From Streptomyces sp. MspMP-M5 (GTDB lineage: Bacteria; Actinomycetota; Actinomycetes; Streptomycetales; Streptomycetaceae): DNA of 52,778 nt. The stretch spans positions 1 through 52,778 of the forward strand of contig NZ_KB891916.1 of assembly GCF_000373585.1 (NCBI RefSeq). Direction: 5' to 3'. The notes under the pieces were generated by a model. That model saw nothing but the letters and a program-made list of their open reading frames with translations. It had not been told where the DNA came from and searched no databases. Position 1 is the stretch's first letter, and each line of letters begins with the position of its first letter. Positions 36,721 to 44,239 of the stretch are shown in pieces. Position numbers and translations under genes: made by a program.

Positions 36721-37023
36721 GCAGCCAAGCGTAAGCGGGGGCCGTACGGTCCCGTACGGCGCGGGCGGCGGGAGCGGGCCGGCGTGACGCGGGTCTCGCC
36801 GGCCACGTGACGCGGGTCTCGTCGCCGGCGTGAGATGGCTCTCCCGCCCTCCGCCGGAAACCATCCGGAATGGATGCTTCCGTTGGCCGCGGCCGGAATC
36901 GCCGGGCCCTTCGCGGTATGGCCCGTTAGCGCTCCGCCGCTTTGCATCAGCTCTGCAACAGCCACGGCCCGATCCCGTACCCGCCCTATGGAGCGGGCCC
37001 CCGCGGCGTGCACACTTCCCCGT
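36721..37023. other. divergent intergenic region with a direct repeat
   Basis: The 303-base region between the thioesterase and LCP 5 contains a 16-bp direct repeat CGTGACGCGGGTCTCG at 36783-36798 and 36806-36821 and a paired CCGTACGG at 36742-36749 and 36752-36759. It should contain both promoters. The LCP 5 ATG at 37024 has no Shine-Dalgarno sequence; a CACACT hexamer at 37011-37016 could place a leaderless transcript start at the ATG. Confidence 0.5.
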
Positions 37024-38331
37024 ATGAATGAGTGGCCCCAAGGACGGTCCGGCGAGCAGAGCGGCAACCGGTACGGACGCGGCAGCAGCGGCGAGCCGGA
37101 GGGTGCGCGCGCCATGCCGCACGTACGGCGCGACGCAGGCCCCGGCTACGGCCGGAACGAGCCCCCGCTGCCGCCCTCGCTCTCCCCGCGGCGCGGCGGC
37201 GGGAGCGCCCCGCAGCAGTCCCAGGGCTACGACGACTACGACAGCGGCTACAACACCGGCCAGGTCTACGGGGGCGGCCGGGGCGGCCGCGGCACCGGTG
37301 GCGGCGGCTACAACGGCGACGGCGGCGACGGCTACGCCGCCCGGCCGCGCCCGCGCTGGGGCCGCCGCATCAAGTGGGCGCTGATCACCCTGGTCGTGGT
37401 GGTGCTGGCCGCCTCCGTCGGCACGTACTTCTGGGCGGACGGCAAGCTGCGCCGCGAGGTCGACCTGAGCAAGGTCATCGACCGCCCCGCGACCGGCGAC
37501 GGCACCAACTACCTCATCGTCGGCACGGACAGCCGCGAGGGCATGACCGACGAGATGAAGCAGAAGCTGCACACCGGCGGCCCCACCGACGGCGGGCGCA
37601 CCGACTCGATGCTGATCCTGCACGACGGCAGCAACGGCCCGACGCTGATATCCCTGCCCCGCGACTCCAACGTCGAGATCCCCTCGTACGTCGGCTCGAA
37701 GTCCGGCAAGCAGTACCCGGCACGCGGCCGGCACACCAAGCTGAACGCGACCTACGCCGAGGACGGCCCGGCCCTGCTGGTGCGCACCGTCGAGTACAAC
37801 ACCCACCTGCACATCGACCACTACGTCGAGATCGGCTTCGCCGGCTTCGCCAACATCGTCGACGCGCTCGGCGGGGTGGAGATGGACATCCCCCAGGCGT
37901 TCAAGGACAAGGACTCCGGCGCCGACTTCAAGGCCGGCACCCAGACCCTCGACGGCGCGCAGGCGCTCGCCTTCGTCCGGACCCGGCACGCGTTCGCCTC
38001 CCAGGACCTCCAGCGCACCAAGAACCAGCAGAAGTTCCTGGCCGCCGTCGCCAAGCAGGCCGCCACGCCGGGCACCCTGCTCAACCCCTTCAAGCTCTAT
38101 CCGACGCTGGGCGCCGGCCTGGACACGCTGAAGGTGGACAAGGACATGGGCCTGTGGGACCTGGGCCAGATGTTCTTCGCGATGAAGGGCGTCACCAGCG
38201 GCGACGGCAAGTCGATGAACATGCCGATCTCCGGGAGCGCGGGCGGCAACCTGGTCTGGGACCAGGCCAAGCTCAAGCAGCTCGTCCAGCAGCTCAACAA
38301 CGACGAGCCGGTCACCGTCGCCGGCAACTGA
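37024..38331 (+). CDS. LCP family protein 5
   Basis: Encodes 435 residues. A long cytosolic N-terminus (1-115) is rich in Gly, Arg, Tyr and Asp (QGYDDYDSGYNTG type), then a membrane anchor (about 118-140) and LCP domain (about 160-355) with LIVGTDSREG, SLPRDSNV and FVRTRHAFASQDLQR. There is no LytR_C domain. The ATG lacks an RBS and may be leaderless. A 13-bp perfect hairpin terminator follows. It closes the chromosomal LCP group; the integrative element begins 72 bases downstream. Confidence 0.92.
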   Translation: MNEWPQGRSGEQSGNRYGRGSSGEPEGARAMPHVRRDAGPGYGRNEPPLPPSLSPRRGGGSAPQQSQGYDDYDSGYNTGQVYGGGRGGRGTGGGGYNGDGGDGYAARPRPRWGRRIKWALITLVVVVLAASVGTYFWADGKLRREVDLSKVIDRPATGDGTNYLIVGTDSREGMTDEMKQKLHTGGPTDGGRTDSMLILHDGSNGPTLISLPRDSNVEIPSYVGSKSGKQYPARGRHTKLNATYAEDGPALLVRTVEYNTHLHIDHYVEIGFAGFANIVDALGGVEMDIPQAFKDKDSGADFKAGTQTLDGAQALAFVRTRHAFASQDLQRTKNQQKFLAAVAKQAATPGTLLNPFKLYPTLGAGLDTLKVDKDMGLWDLGQMFFAMKGVTSGDGKSMNMPISGSAGGNLVWDQAKLKQLVQQLNNDEPVTVAGN

Positions 38332-38344
38332 CCGGACGGACCAC

Positions 38345-38384
38345 GGGACGGGCCCCGACCGCAACCGCGGCCGGGGCCCGTCCC
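38345..38384 (+). terminator. hairpin terminator after LCP 5
   Basis: A 13-bp perfect inverted repeat (GGGACGGGCCCCG / CGGGGCCCGTCCC) 14 bases past the LCP 5 stop. Confidence 0.7.
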
Positions 38385-38402
38385 GTCGGGCGCGAGACGT
38401 CC

Positions 38403-38466
38403 CTACGGAAGGTTCCGCGCCATCACGATCCGCTGCACCTGATTCGTGCCCTCGTAAATCTGCGTG
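38403..38466 (-). repeat. attL: attL: displaced 3' end of the acyl-CoA dehydrogenase gene
   Basis: This 64-base segment is a truncated copy of the last 20 codons plus stop of the acyl-CoA dehydrogenase, matching 49936-49999 at 58 of 64 bases without gaps. All six differences are synonymous in the reading frame. It marks the left end of the integrative element and is most likely the original chromosomal 3' end. Confidence 0.85.
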
Positions 38467-38487
38467 CTTTACGGAAATCACCCCTCT

Positions 38488-38542
38488 GACCTGCGCGAAC
38501 ATACCCCTCATGGGTTGCTCCCCCAGCATTTCCCCATGATCA
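38488..38542. other. left arm-type repeats of the attachment site
   Basis: GACCTGCGCGAAC (38488-38500) and a CCCCCAGCAT...CCCATGATC block (38520-38541) recur at the other end of the element as GACCTGCGAAAAC (49919-49931) and 49830-49852, in the same orientation. In the circular form these pairs would flank the core, as integrase arm sites do. Confidence 0.6.
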
Positions 38543-38547
38543 CTAGG

Positions 38548-39396
38548 TCACTCCAGGGACGCCACCGCATCCGCGATCAGAGAACGCGCTGCCGCTCCCC
38601 GTGCGGCCCCTTGGGAGAGCCGCTCAAACGCTCGGGCGTACAGCTCGACCTGACTGGGCTGCGTGAGCGTGGAAGCAGCGTCCAAGGTGTCCGCGTGCAC
38701 CCGGCCGTCATCGAAGATCGTGAAGGTTGGCATGGGCCACACGGTCCGTTGTGCCGAGAACGGGACGATGCCCACCGCGACGTTCTGAAGGTCCATGACC
38801 CCGAGCAAGTGGCCAAGCTGTGCCGCCATGGTTTCGGCGCTGCACAGCCGGTAGCGCAACACCGACTCCTCCAACACGAACGAGAAACGGTGTGCGCCAT
38901 TGCTCAGCACCGCGTTCCGCCTCATGCGGGCCGCCACGGCATCGCTCACATCATCCGGAGTTCCCCGGAAATCCGCGATGGAGGACAGCAGAGCAGCGGC
39001 GTATCCGGGCGTCTGGAGGAAGCCGGGGATCACGTCGGAGACGTAGACCCGGAAGGTCGTGGTTTGTTGGTACAGATCCCCGGTGGACTCTTGCAGCCGC
39101 CGCAGCCCGCTCCGCTGGAGTCGTTTCCACTGCACATGGGCATCGGCGGACTGCCGGTTTGCCGCGATCAAGTCGGGGGCCTGGTCGCCAGCGGCGCAGG
39201 CGCGACACCAGGCCCGGATGTCCGCGTCAGAGGGCGGCGTCTTGGCGTTCTCGATCCGGGATGACTTCGACTCCGACCAACCGCACCTGACGGCCAGCTC
39301 CCGCCCGCTGATCCCCGCGTCCTTCCGGATCTCCCGCAGACGCCCCGCAAGATCCTCGCGGGCCTTCTGGACGCGTGAAGAGGGGTGTGGGGGCAT
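38548..39396 (-). CDS. XRE-type helix-turn-helix protein with DUF5753 domain
   Basis: About 282 residues from the ATG at 39396. The N-terminal XRE HTH (about 10-65; LREIRKDAGISGRELAVRCG and KSSRIE) is followed by a DUF5753 domain (about 95-275). This is a large actinobacterial regulator family often paired with small DUF397 proteins; some members (WhiJ-related) influence development. It lies 14 bases downstream of the DUF6879 gene on the same strand, and a DUF397 gene sits a short way to the right, so the set may form one regulatory or toxin-antitoxin-like module (inference). Confidence 0.9.
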   Translation of the reverse strand: MPPHPSSRVQKAREDLAGRLREIRKDAGISGRELAVRCGWSESKSSRIENAKTPPSDADIRAWCRACAAGDQAPDLIAANRQSADAHVQWKRLQRSGLRRLQESTGDLYQQTTTFRVYVSDVIPGFLQTPGYAAALLSSIADFRGTPDDVSDAVAARMRRNAVLSNGAHRFSFVLEESVLRYRLCSAETMAAQLGHLLGVMDLQNVAVGIVPFSAQRTVWPMPTFTIFDDGRVHADTLDAASTLTQPSQVELYARAFERLSQGAARGAAARSLIADAVASLE

Positions 39397-39410
39397 GGAG
39401 CTGGCTTTCG

Positions 39411-39929
39411 TCAGACCTCGTACTGGTGGTGCGGGATCGCTCGCTCCCAAACCGCTTCGAAGGCAGCAGAGCACAGCTTCACGGCTTCCGGATCCTCTGT
39501 GATCTCGTCCTCCACCACCGCGCCGTCACCTGAGAAGTGGTGCACCCGGAGCAGCGCATCATCAAACAGCCAGAAGTCGTTCCCCGGCAGGGCGACAGCC
39601 GTGGCCCGCCGCCGTGGCAGCCACCGGACTTCCTCGCCGGCCGTGACGTTGGCATGAGTGACGTAGTGCTCCCACCGGATGTAGTCCGATACCGGCTCGG
39701 AGACCACCCGAGCCCTGCGGATCACCACGCCCCTGGCCACGGTGTCCGCGATCAACTGGTCATAGGGATGCCACCAGGAATCGCGATCCTCCCAATTGAT
39801 CCGCTCCCCACGCTTCCACGCCTCGAACCGGTCCGTGGTGGCGTACGAGTCGCGCAGTTCCAGGTGGACGGCGGATCGCTGGCACTGGCCAAGCAACTCA
39901 GCGAAGCTGGGCACGCTCGACGGCATCAC
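39411..39929 (-). CDS. DUF6879 family protein
   Basis: A 172-residue protein with SFAELLGQCQRSAVHLELRD near 8-27, a central RARVVSEPVSDYIRWEH segment (about 72-88), and a FWLFDD motif near 118-123, recognisable as DUF6879. Such proteins are commonly encoded next to DUF5753 HTH regulators in Streptomyces. Function is unknown; an enzyme or toxin role is speculation. Its start overlaps the end of the upstream gene by about 32 bases. Likely co-transcribed with the HTH gene. Confidence 0.85.
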   Translation of the reverse strand: MMPSSVPSFAELLGQCQRSAVHLELRDSYATTDRFEAWKRGERINWEDRDSWWHPYDQLIADTVARGVVIRRARVVSEPVSDYIRWEHYVTHANVTAGEEVRWLPRRRATAVALPGNDFWLFDDALLRVHHFSGDGAVVEDEITEDPEAVKLCSAAFEAVWERAIPHHQYEV

Positions 39930-40152
39930 ACGCCTCCCTGATCATCGGAATCATCCGGGCCGGAATCCTGACGATGGCCTCACTGTCGGGCACCGAGCCG
40001 TTCGCGGGGCTGGTTCCCTCGCACTCCGCCTGAGTCTCGGGGTTCGGCTTCCACCCCTGCAACAAGATCTCCTGAGCTTCCGCGTCCGCCCACACGGTGG
40101 GGCAGTGGTCCCGGTCGGTGTTGGGGTCGATCCCAACGAACTCTACGGCCAT
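39898..40152 (-). CDS. small conserved hypothetical protein
   Basis: An 84-residue protein (MAVEFVGIDPNTDRDHCPTV start) with an alpha/beta character, a WKPNPETQ stretch near 34-41 and a helical C-terminus. I recall similar small proteins beside DUF5753/DUF6879 genes but cannot name the family. First gene of the leftward operon, reading into DUF6879 and the HTH regulator. Confidence 0.75.
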   Translation of the reverse strand: MAVEFVGIDPNTDRDHCPTVWADAEAQEILLQGWKPNPETQAECEGTSPANGSVPDSEAIVRIPARMIPMIREACDAVERAQLR

Positions 40153-40173
40153 GGCAGGCTCCCTGGTCTAGGT

Positions 40174-40266
40174 ACTTGCTCGGGCTTGCATCAGCTTCTT
40201 TGAACTGGAGAGATAGCGTCAATACCGCTACGAGCCATGCCAATTGACGTGCAAGCTCATGCAAGT
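40174..40266. promoter_or_regulatory. paired inverted operator-like sites in a divergent promoter region
   Basis: ACTTGCTCGGGCTTGCAT (40174-40191) recurs in inverted form as GTGCAAGCTCATGCAAGT (40249-40266) in the 190-base gap between the leftward and rightward operons. A TTGACG at 40244-40249 could be a -35. The sites may bind the DUF5753 HTH protein (inference). Confidence 0.5.
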
Positions 40267-40340
40267 TTGTGGAGCCCGGCACTCCCTGATTCCTACGGTC
40301 GGCACATCGACCTCGGAAGCGATCGGGAGGGCGCGGCGCG

Positions 40341-40676
40341 ATGACCGAGAGCAGGGCGCAGGGCAACGAAGCGGCTGACCAGATGGGCAGCAGTGAAGCT
40401 CGACGGCTTCTCTCCCGTCTCTCTGACGCGTTCGGTGTCGGTGGGGTGCTCCTGGTGCACAAGTCGACCCCTGGGCCGGAGGGGGCGGACGTTGCCCCTG
40501 GCGATGGTCTGAAGTGGCCCAAGTGCCAGTGCGGTAGCCCGAAGTGCCCCGACTACGAACCACCGACGGAGCCGTTAGGCGACGGGTCAGCGTCAGGGTG
40601 GCCGAAGCCAATAGGCGGAGCAGTAGGGGCGGGCTGTGAGCCCGCAGACGGCGACGAAAACGGCCAGGAAGCGTAA
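40341..40676 (+). CDS. small hypothetical protein with a Cys cluster
   Basis: A 111-residue protein from an ATG with GGGAGG about ten bases upstream. The N-terminal half is helical (SSEARRLLSRLSDAFG), then a KCQCGSPKCPDY segment (about 61-72) has three Cys that could hold a metal, followed by a Gly/Pro-rich tail. I do not recognise the family. It overlaps the start of the next gene. Confidence 0.6.
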   Translation: MTESRAQGNEAADQMGSSEARRLLSRLSDAFGVGGVLLVHKSTPGPEGADVAPGDGLKWPKCQCGSPKCPDYEPPTEPLGDGSASGWPKPIGGAVGAGCEPADGDENGQEA

Positions 40677-40872
40677 GCCTCGCAAGGCGTCGCCGAAGCA
40701 AGCGGCCAAGGCTCCCGCGCCCGTGATCACGTGCTGCGGTGTGTGCATCAGTCACCGCTCGATCTGGTGTCCCGACTGCTGCGGATTCGCCGGGTGCCGC
40801 ACCTGTCACCACACGTTCAGGGTTCCCTGCCCGCTCTGCGCGGGCGGCACGTTGGAGCCGATCAGATGGTGA
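40636..40872 (+). CDS. small Cys-rich zinc-finger-like protein
   Basis: A 78-residue protein with a GTG start inside the 3' end of the previous gene. The basic N-terminus (KTARKRKPRKASPKQ) is followed by repeated Cys pairs: CCGVC, CPDCCGFAGCRTC, and CPLCAGG, in a DnaJ-like or zinc-ribbon spacing. It probably binds zinc; a nucleic-acid or protein binding role is likely. No RBS is convincing, so the gene is less certain. Confidence 0.6.
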   Translation: MSPQTATKTARKRKPRKASPKQAAKAPAPVITCCGVCISHRSIWCPDCCGFAGCRTCHHTFRVPCPLCAGGTLEPIRW

Positions 40873-41057
40873 TCCCATTCTCCGCCCCTGCCGGATGTAA
40901 CCGAACCGGGCTCCCCCGGGCCCATTCGAAATCCCGGCAGTGGCGGCGCAAGCTCCGTCCCGGTGGTGGAAACCCTGGACAGGTCGAGCGGCCAGGGACG
41001 GGTTGCAGGTCGGCGCGGGGACCGCTTCCCCGCACGCATGGAGAAGGGATAGGCACG

Positions 41058-41267
41058 ATGACCGCAGTCCCCGAGTTCGAGTTCCGCACGTCGAGTGCGT
41101 GCAAGTACGACCCGAACGACCGCAGGTGTGTCGAAGTCGCCACCAACGTGCCCGGCAAGGTGGTCGTCCGCAATTCCGTGACCGGTCAGACGGTCGAGTT
41201 CACGGCCGTGGAGTGGACCGACTTCATGGGCGGTGCCAAGCTGGGGGAGTTCGGCCTCTCGGCGTAG
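41058..41267 (+). CDS. DUF397 family protein
   Basis: A 69-residue protein matching DUF397: an early FRTSSACKYDPNDRRCVEVA segment, VVVRNSVTGQ near 36-45, and a TAVEWTDFM motif near 48-56. DUF397 proteins typically pair with XRE/DUF5753 regulators; here that gene lies in the same element, divergently oriented. The ATG has GAAGG upstream. It is eight bases before the next gene. Confidence 0.9.
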   Translation: MTAVPEFEFRTSSACKYDPNDRRCVEVATNVPGKVVVRNSVTGQTVEFTAVEWTDFMGGAKLGEFGLSA

Positions 41268-41275
41268 GGAGTCAC

Positions 41276-41458
41276 ATGTACCAGTGCCCGCATTGCGGCG
41301 GTAGCGCGGAGGCCGACCCGGAGCACTCCGGGATGATGCGCTGCATGTCGTGCTGGCACGTGTGGATGACCACTGAGAAGCGGCCATGCCCCGGTAAACG
41401 GAACCTTCTGGCTCCTGGGTTGCAGATGCTGGAGGAGTGCCGGGAACTGAACCGCTGA
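41276..41458 (+). CDS. small zinc-ribbon protein
   Basis: A 60-residue protein with GGGAG six bases upstream. It has a CPHCGG...CMSCW pair (Cys4, Cys7, Cys23, Cys26) forming a four-Cys zinc ribbon, then a basic tail. No family assigned. It follows DUF397 closely and likely shares its transcript, which ends at the terminator downstream. Confidence 0.75.
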   Translation: MYQCPHCGGSAEADPEHSGMMRCMSCWHVWMTTEKRPCPGKRNLLAPGLQMLEECRELNR

Positions 41459-41467
41459 GCAACGAAG

Positions 41468-41499
41468 GAACGCCCCTGCCGAGGACGGCAGGGGCGTTC
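41468..41499. terminator. bidirectional hairpin terminator
   Basis: A 13-bp perfect inverted repeat (GAACGCCCCTGCC / GGCAGGGGCGTTC) between the ends of the rightward small genes and the leftward DUF3987 gene. Confidence 0.75.
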
Positions 41500-41517
41500 T
41501 TCGGTCCCTTCGAGCGC

Positions 41518-42885
41518 TCAGAGCAGCGCCATGAAGGGATTGGTGCTGGCGAGCGGTTCCGACCGCTTCATCGGCTCCGGGGTCTGCGTGAGGGCCGGGC
41601 GGTAAGCGTCCATCTGCACGACCGTGGCGCGGTTCACGTCGTCACGCTCCGCGCTGGCCGGCTGGGGGGTCGGGGCCTCGTTCGGCTGCTCTGCGTAAAC
41701 GGGAGTGTCATCGCGGAGCGTCAGAACGGTCTTCGGACGACCGGTTTTCCCTTCCCGTTCCACGGTCACGACGATTCCGGGCAGTGCCTTGACCTCAGCG
41801 GCCGTCGCCCCCACGTACGGGAGCACCTGAGACGACGTGGCGGCACCGCCATGCATGGCGATCCTGGCCTTCACTTTGTCCGCGAGGCTGAGCGGCTGCC
41901 GCTTCGCCTTTGGAGCGTCGGCTCCCTTGCTGATCCGGACCGCATCCTGGACGGACCGCCGTACGAGAGCGAACGCGGCGGCCAGCATCTCGTCCGTGAT
42001 GGTCTCGGCGCACTCAGAGGCGGCCAGGCAGGCCGCGACGCGCAACGTCTGCTCTGCGGTTCGTTCTATGAACACCGCCTGAGCTTCCGGCAGTGTCTCC
42101 CCGAGGATGCGGGCGTACCGGCGCACGATCCTCCACAGCGGCCGGGCGTCCTCCCCCAGCGTGATCACGCGTGGTCGAGCGGTAGCCCAGCCGTATGCGT
42201 CGGGCAGTTCCCGGCCGTCCACCTCCGGCAGGCTCACGCGGTCGTCGTCCAGCATCGGCACCGACCTGAGCAGGAAGGGAAGGATGCGGTTGTACGAGCC
42301 TCCGGCCGCCTCCGACTCACCCACGTACTTGGCCCAGTCGGAAGGGGTGATGTGGGAGTGCAACGCCATGGCGGGATCGCGGACTTCCTGCGCTTCCTCC
42401 TTGGTGGTGTTCCGCAGTGTTGCGCCGTCCCAGGCTGCGCGGAGTTTGGTGGTGAATGACGCGTCCCGCTTGACCCTGCGGAGCACTTCCGACCATTCCT
42501 CTTCGACCACCAACGCCCGTACGTCCCGGCCGTGTTCGGTCTCCGCCGTGGCCTCTTGCTGCTCCCACAGGTGGTTGACCATACTCGCGCCGGAGGTGAT
42601 CCCGGAGGTGGTGTGCGTGGCCAGGAAGCGACCCAAGGAGGCGTCCAGGACATGAAGCGCGGCCCGCAGCGCGGTCCCCTTCCCCCTGCCTGTTCCGGCC
42701 ACCAAGGCCGACCACAGCAGCACTGGGCGGGAAGAACCACGGGACGAGACCTTGACCGTGCCACCGATGGCGGCCGACCACATCGACAGCGCAGCGACGT
42801 ACACGCCCAGGGCGTCAGCTTCGAGGAACGGGGCGATCTTGCGGACCGCGCGGCCGATGGGGCCGTACAGAACGGGGGTGTTCAT
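41518..42885 (-). CDS. DUF3987-like P-loop ATPase
   Basis: A 455-residue protein. A Walker A-like AGTGRGKGT (63-71) and a Walker B-like VVEEEW (126-131) lie in the N-terminal half, after a hydrophobic ALGVYVAALSMWSAA segment. The central part (about 180-330) is DUF3987-like, a family seen in phages and mobile elements near primase/helicase genes. The C-terminus (about 345-455) has a winged-helix-like patch and a disordered tail. It may take part in element replication; no other replication gene is visible. It follows the BRCT/Lsr2 gene by 85 bases and ends at the shared terminator. Confidence 0.75.
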   Translation of the reverse strand: MNTPVLYGPIGRAVRKIAPFLEADALGVYVAALSMWSAAIGGTVKVSSRGSSRPVLLWSALVAGTGRGKGTALRAALHVLDASLGRFLATHTTSGITSGASMVNHLWEQQEATAETEHGRDVRALVVEEEWSEVLRRVKRDASFTTKLRAAWDGATLRNTTKEEAQEVRDPAMALHSHITPSDWAKYVGESEAAGGSYNRILPFLLRSVPMLDDDRVSLPEVDGRELPDAYGWATARPRVITLGEDARPLWRIVRRYARILGETLPEAQAVFIERTAEQTLRVAACLAASECAETITDEMLAAAFALVRRSVQDAVRISKGADAPKAKRQPLSLADKVKARIAMHGGAATSSQVLPYVGATAAEVKALPGIVVTVEREGKTGRPKTVLTLRDDTPVYAEQPNEAPTPQPASAERDDVNRATVVQMDAYRPALTQTPEPMKRSEPLASTNPFMALL

Positions 42886-42970
42886 GCTGTTGCGTTCGCT
42901 TCCTTGGTTGACCGATCGGGGAGGAGGGGCCGACCGCCCCGACCGGCGGTCGGCCTTGTCAGAGCGAGGC

Positions 42971-43741
42971 TCAGGCTGCTGCCACTTGTCCCCCGGACGC
43001 GTCCCCGTGCGTCAGTTCGTACGCGTGGCGGACGTGTATGGGGATGCGCCCCTTGGTGGGGATGCTGTAGCCGTTGGCGCGTCCCCAAGCCCTGACCTTG
43101 GCGTTACGCTCCCGCCCACTCATGGCCTCGGGACCGACCTTGGCAGGTTCCGGAAGCGCGTCACCACCCACGAACTCACCAGCAAGAACGGCGGCCTTGA
43201 ACCGGCCGGGAAGGGTTGCGTCCATCACGGACAGATCGCGTTCCCGTGCATCGCGCAGCTTCGTGGCGTTCCGCTCCGCGCCGTTGCCGCAGATGAACAA
43301 CACCGTGGAGTCGTCCGCGCGCCCGACCACCTCATAGCCCAGGTTGCGGACTGCCTGGCGTGCGTCCTCCCAGTCGTACCCGTCAATCTCGCCGGAGATC
43401 ATCACGGACGGGACGGGCTGAGGATCGGTCGCCTCCTCGCTCACGCCCTCCGCATCGCACTCCGACTCGACAACGGGCGACGGCTCAGCCACGGGCACAG
43501 AGTCAACGACTGCCACAGACTCAGGGTCGGAAGTCGCCGGGGCAGGCTCGACGGAAGCGTCCTCTGGTACCCCAAGAGCGTCCACGAGGTAGCGGCCGAA
43601 GATGACGTTGTGCTCAAGGCAGAGATGCCAGGTGGAGTCCCCGAGAGCCAGCGCCTCGGTTGCCTCCACCTCGGACCCGTCGCGCGCTATGTGGGCGTCG
43701 CAGAACGTTCGAACCACAGGGACAAGGACGGTCTTACGCAT
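42971..43741 (-). CDS. BRCT-like and Lsr2-like DNA-binding fusion protein
   Basis: A 256-residue protein with three parts. Residues 10-55 hold paired Cys/His (C14-x2-H17 and C41-x2-H44), possibly a small zinc knuckle. Residues 112-178 (MISGEIDGYDWEDARQAVRN then YEVVGRADDSTVLFICG) resemble a BRCT domain, as in NAD-dependent DNA ligase. Residues 210-247 (RERNAKVRAWGRANGYSIPT then KGRIPIHVRHAYELTHG) match the C-terminal DNA-binding part of Lsr2, the actinobacterial xenogeneic silencer. An acidic linker (55-110) joins the ends. It lacks the Lsr2 dimerisation half. It is encoded just upstream of the DUF3987 gene and probably binds AT-rich DNA. Confidence 0.75.
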   Translation of the reverse strand: MRKTVLVPVVRTFCDAHIARDGSEVEATEALALGDSTWHLCLEHNVIFGRYLVDALGVPEDASVEPAPATSDPESVAVVDSVPVAEPSPVVESECDAEGVSEEATDPQPVPSVMISGEIDGYDWEDARQAVRNLGYEVVGRADDSTVLFICGNGAERNATKLRDARERDLSVMDATLPGRFKAAVLAGEFVGGDALPEPAKVGPEAMSGRERNAKVRAWGRANGYSIPTKGRIPIHVRHAYELTHGDASGGQVAAA

Positions 43742-44239
43742 GGCGCTGCATTCCTTTGATTCAGGCTGGCAGTGAAGTCTCAGTGAGTGGCCGGAGCATT
43801 GCTCTAACGGCCGCCGCGTTCGATGTCGCGGAACTGATCAACATCCTGCCTCACCATGAGCCAAGAAAACCCCCGATCCAGGTAACGAAATAATAACTTC
43901 ACGGAAATGCGGGTGGGGGTAACGGGAATTAGGAAGTAATGAGGACCCACCGGGGGTGCCTTCCTCCCGCCGTGTACGGGTATGAAATTTTCAGGACGCC
44001 GGCCGCCCGGACTCTATATGGCCTGCCGATACTTCATTCCGATGCCTCGGGAGCGTGAGAACTGGTGGATTGCAGCCGGGAACGGTGAACGGATGGACTA
44101 TCAAGCCAGTCCGCGGTGACCTCGGTCTCACTTTGATGAGCCGCCGATACGGTTCAACGCCAATAACAGGTACGTATTTAATGCGAGGGTTATATATTCT
44201 CGCGAAGACCGCTCTTGAGTGAGATACTTCTCCGTCCAC
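43742..44239. other. AT-rich intergenic region in the element
   Basis: About 500 bases with no convincing gene; an 82-residue minus-strand frame (43991-44239) has no RBS or usual codon bias. It must hold the promoter of the BRCT/Lsr2-DUF3987 operon, and is the most AT-rich part of the window (for example 44160-44215). It could also contain a replication origin, but I see no clear iterons. Confidence 0.45.

Noticed and set aside
43991..44239. An 82-residue minus-strand open frame in the AT-rich gap.
   Set aside because: It has no RBS, codon use is unlike neighbours and no motif is recognisable.
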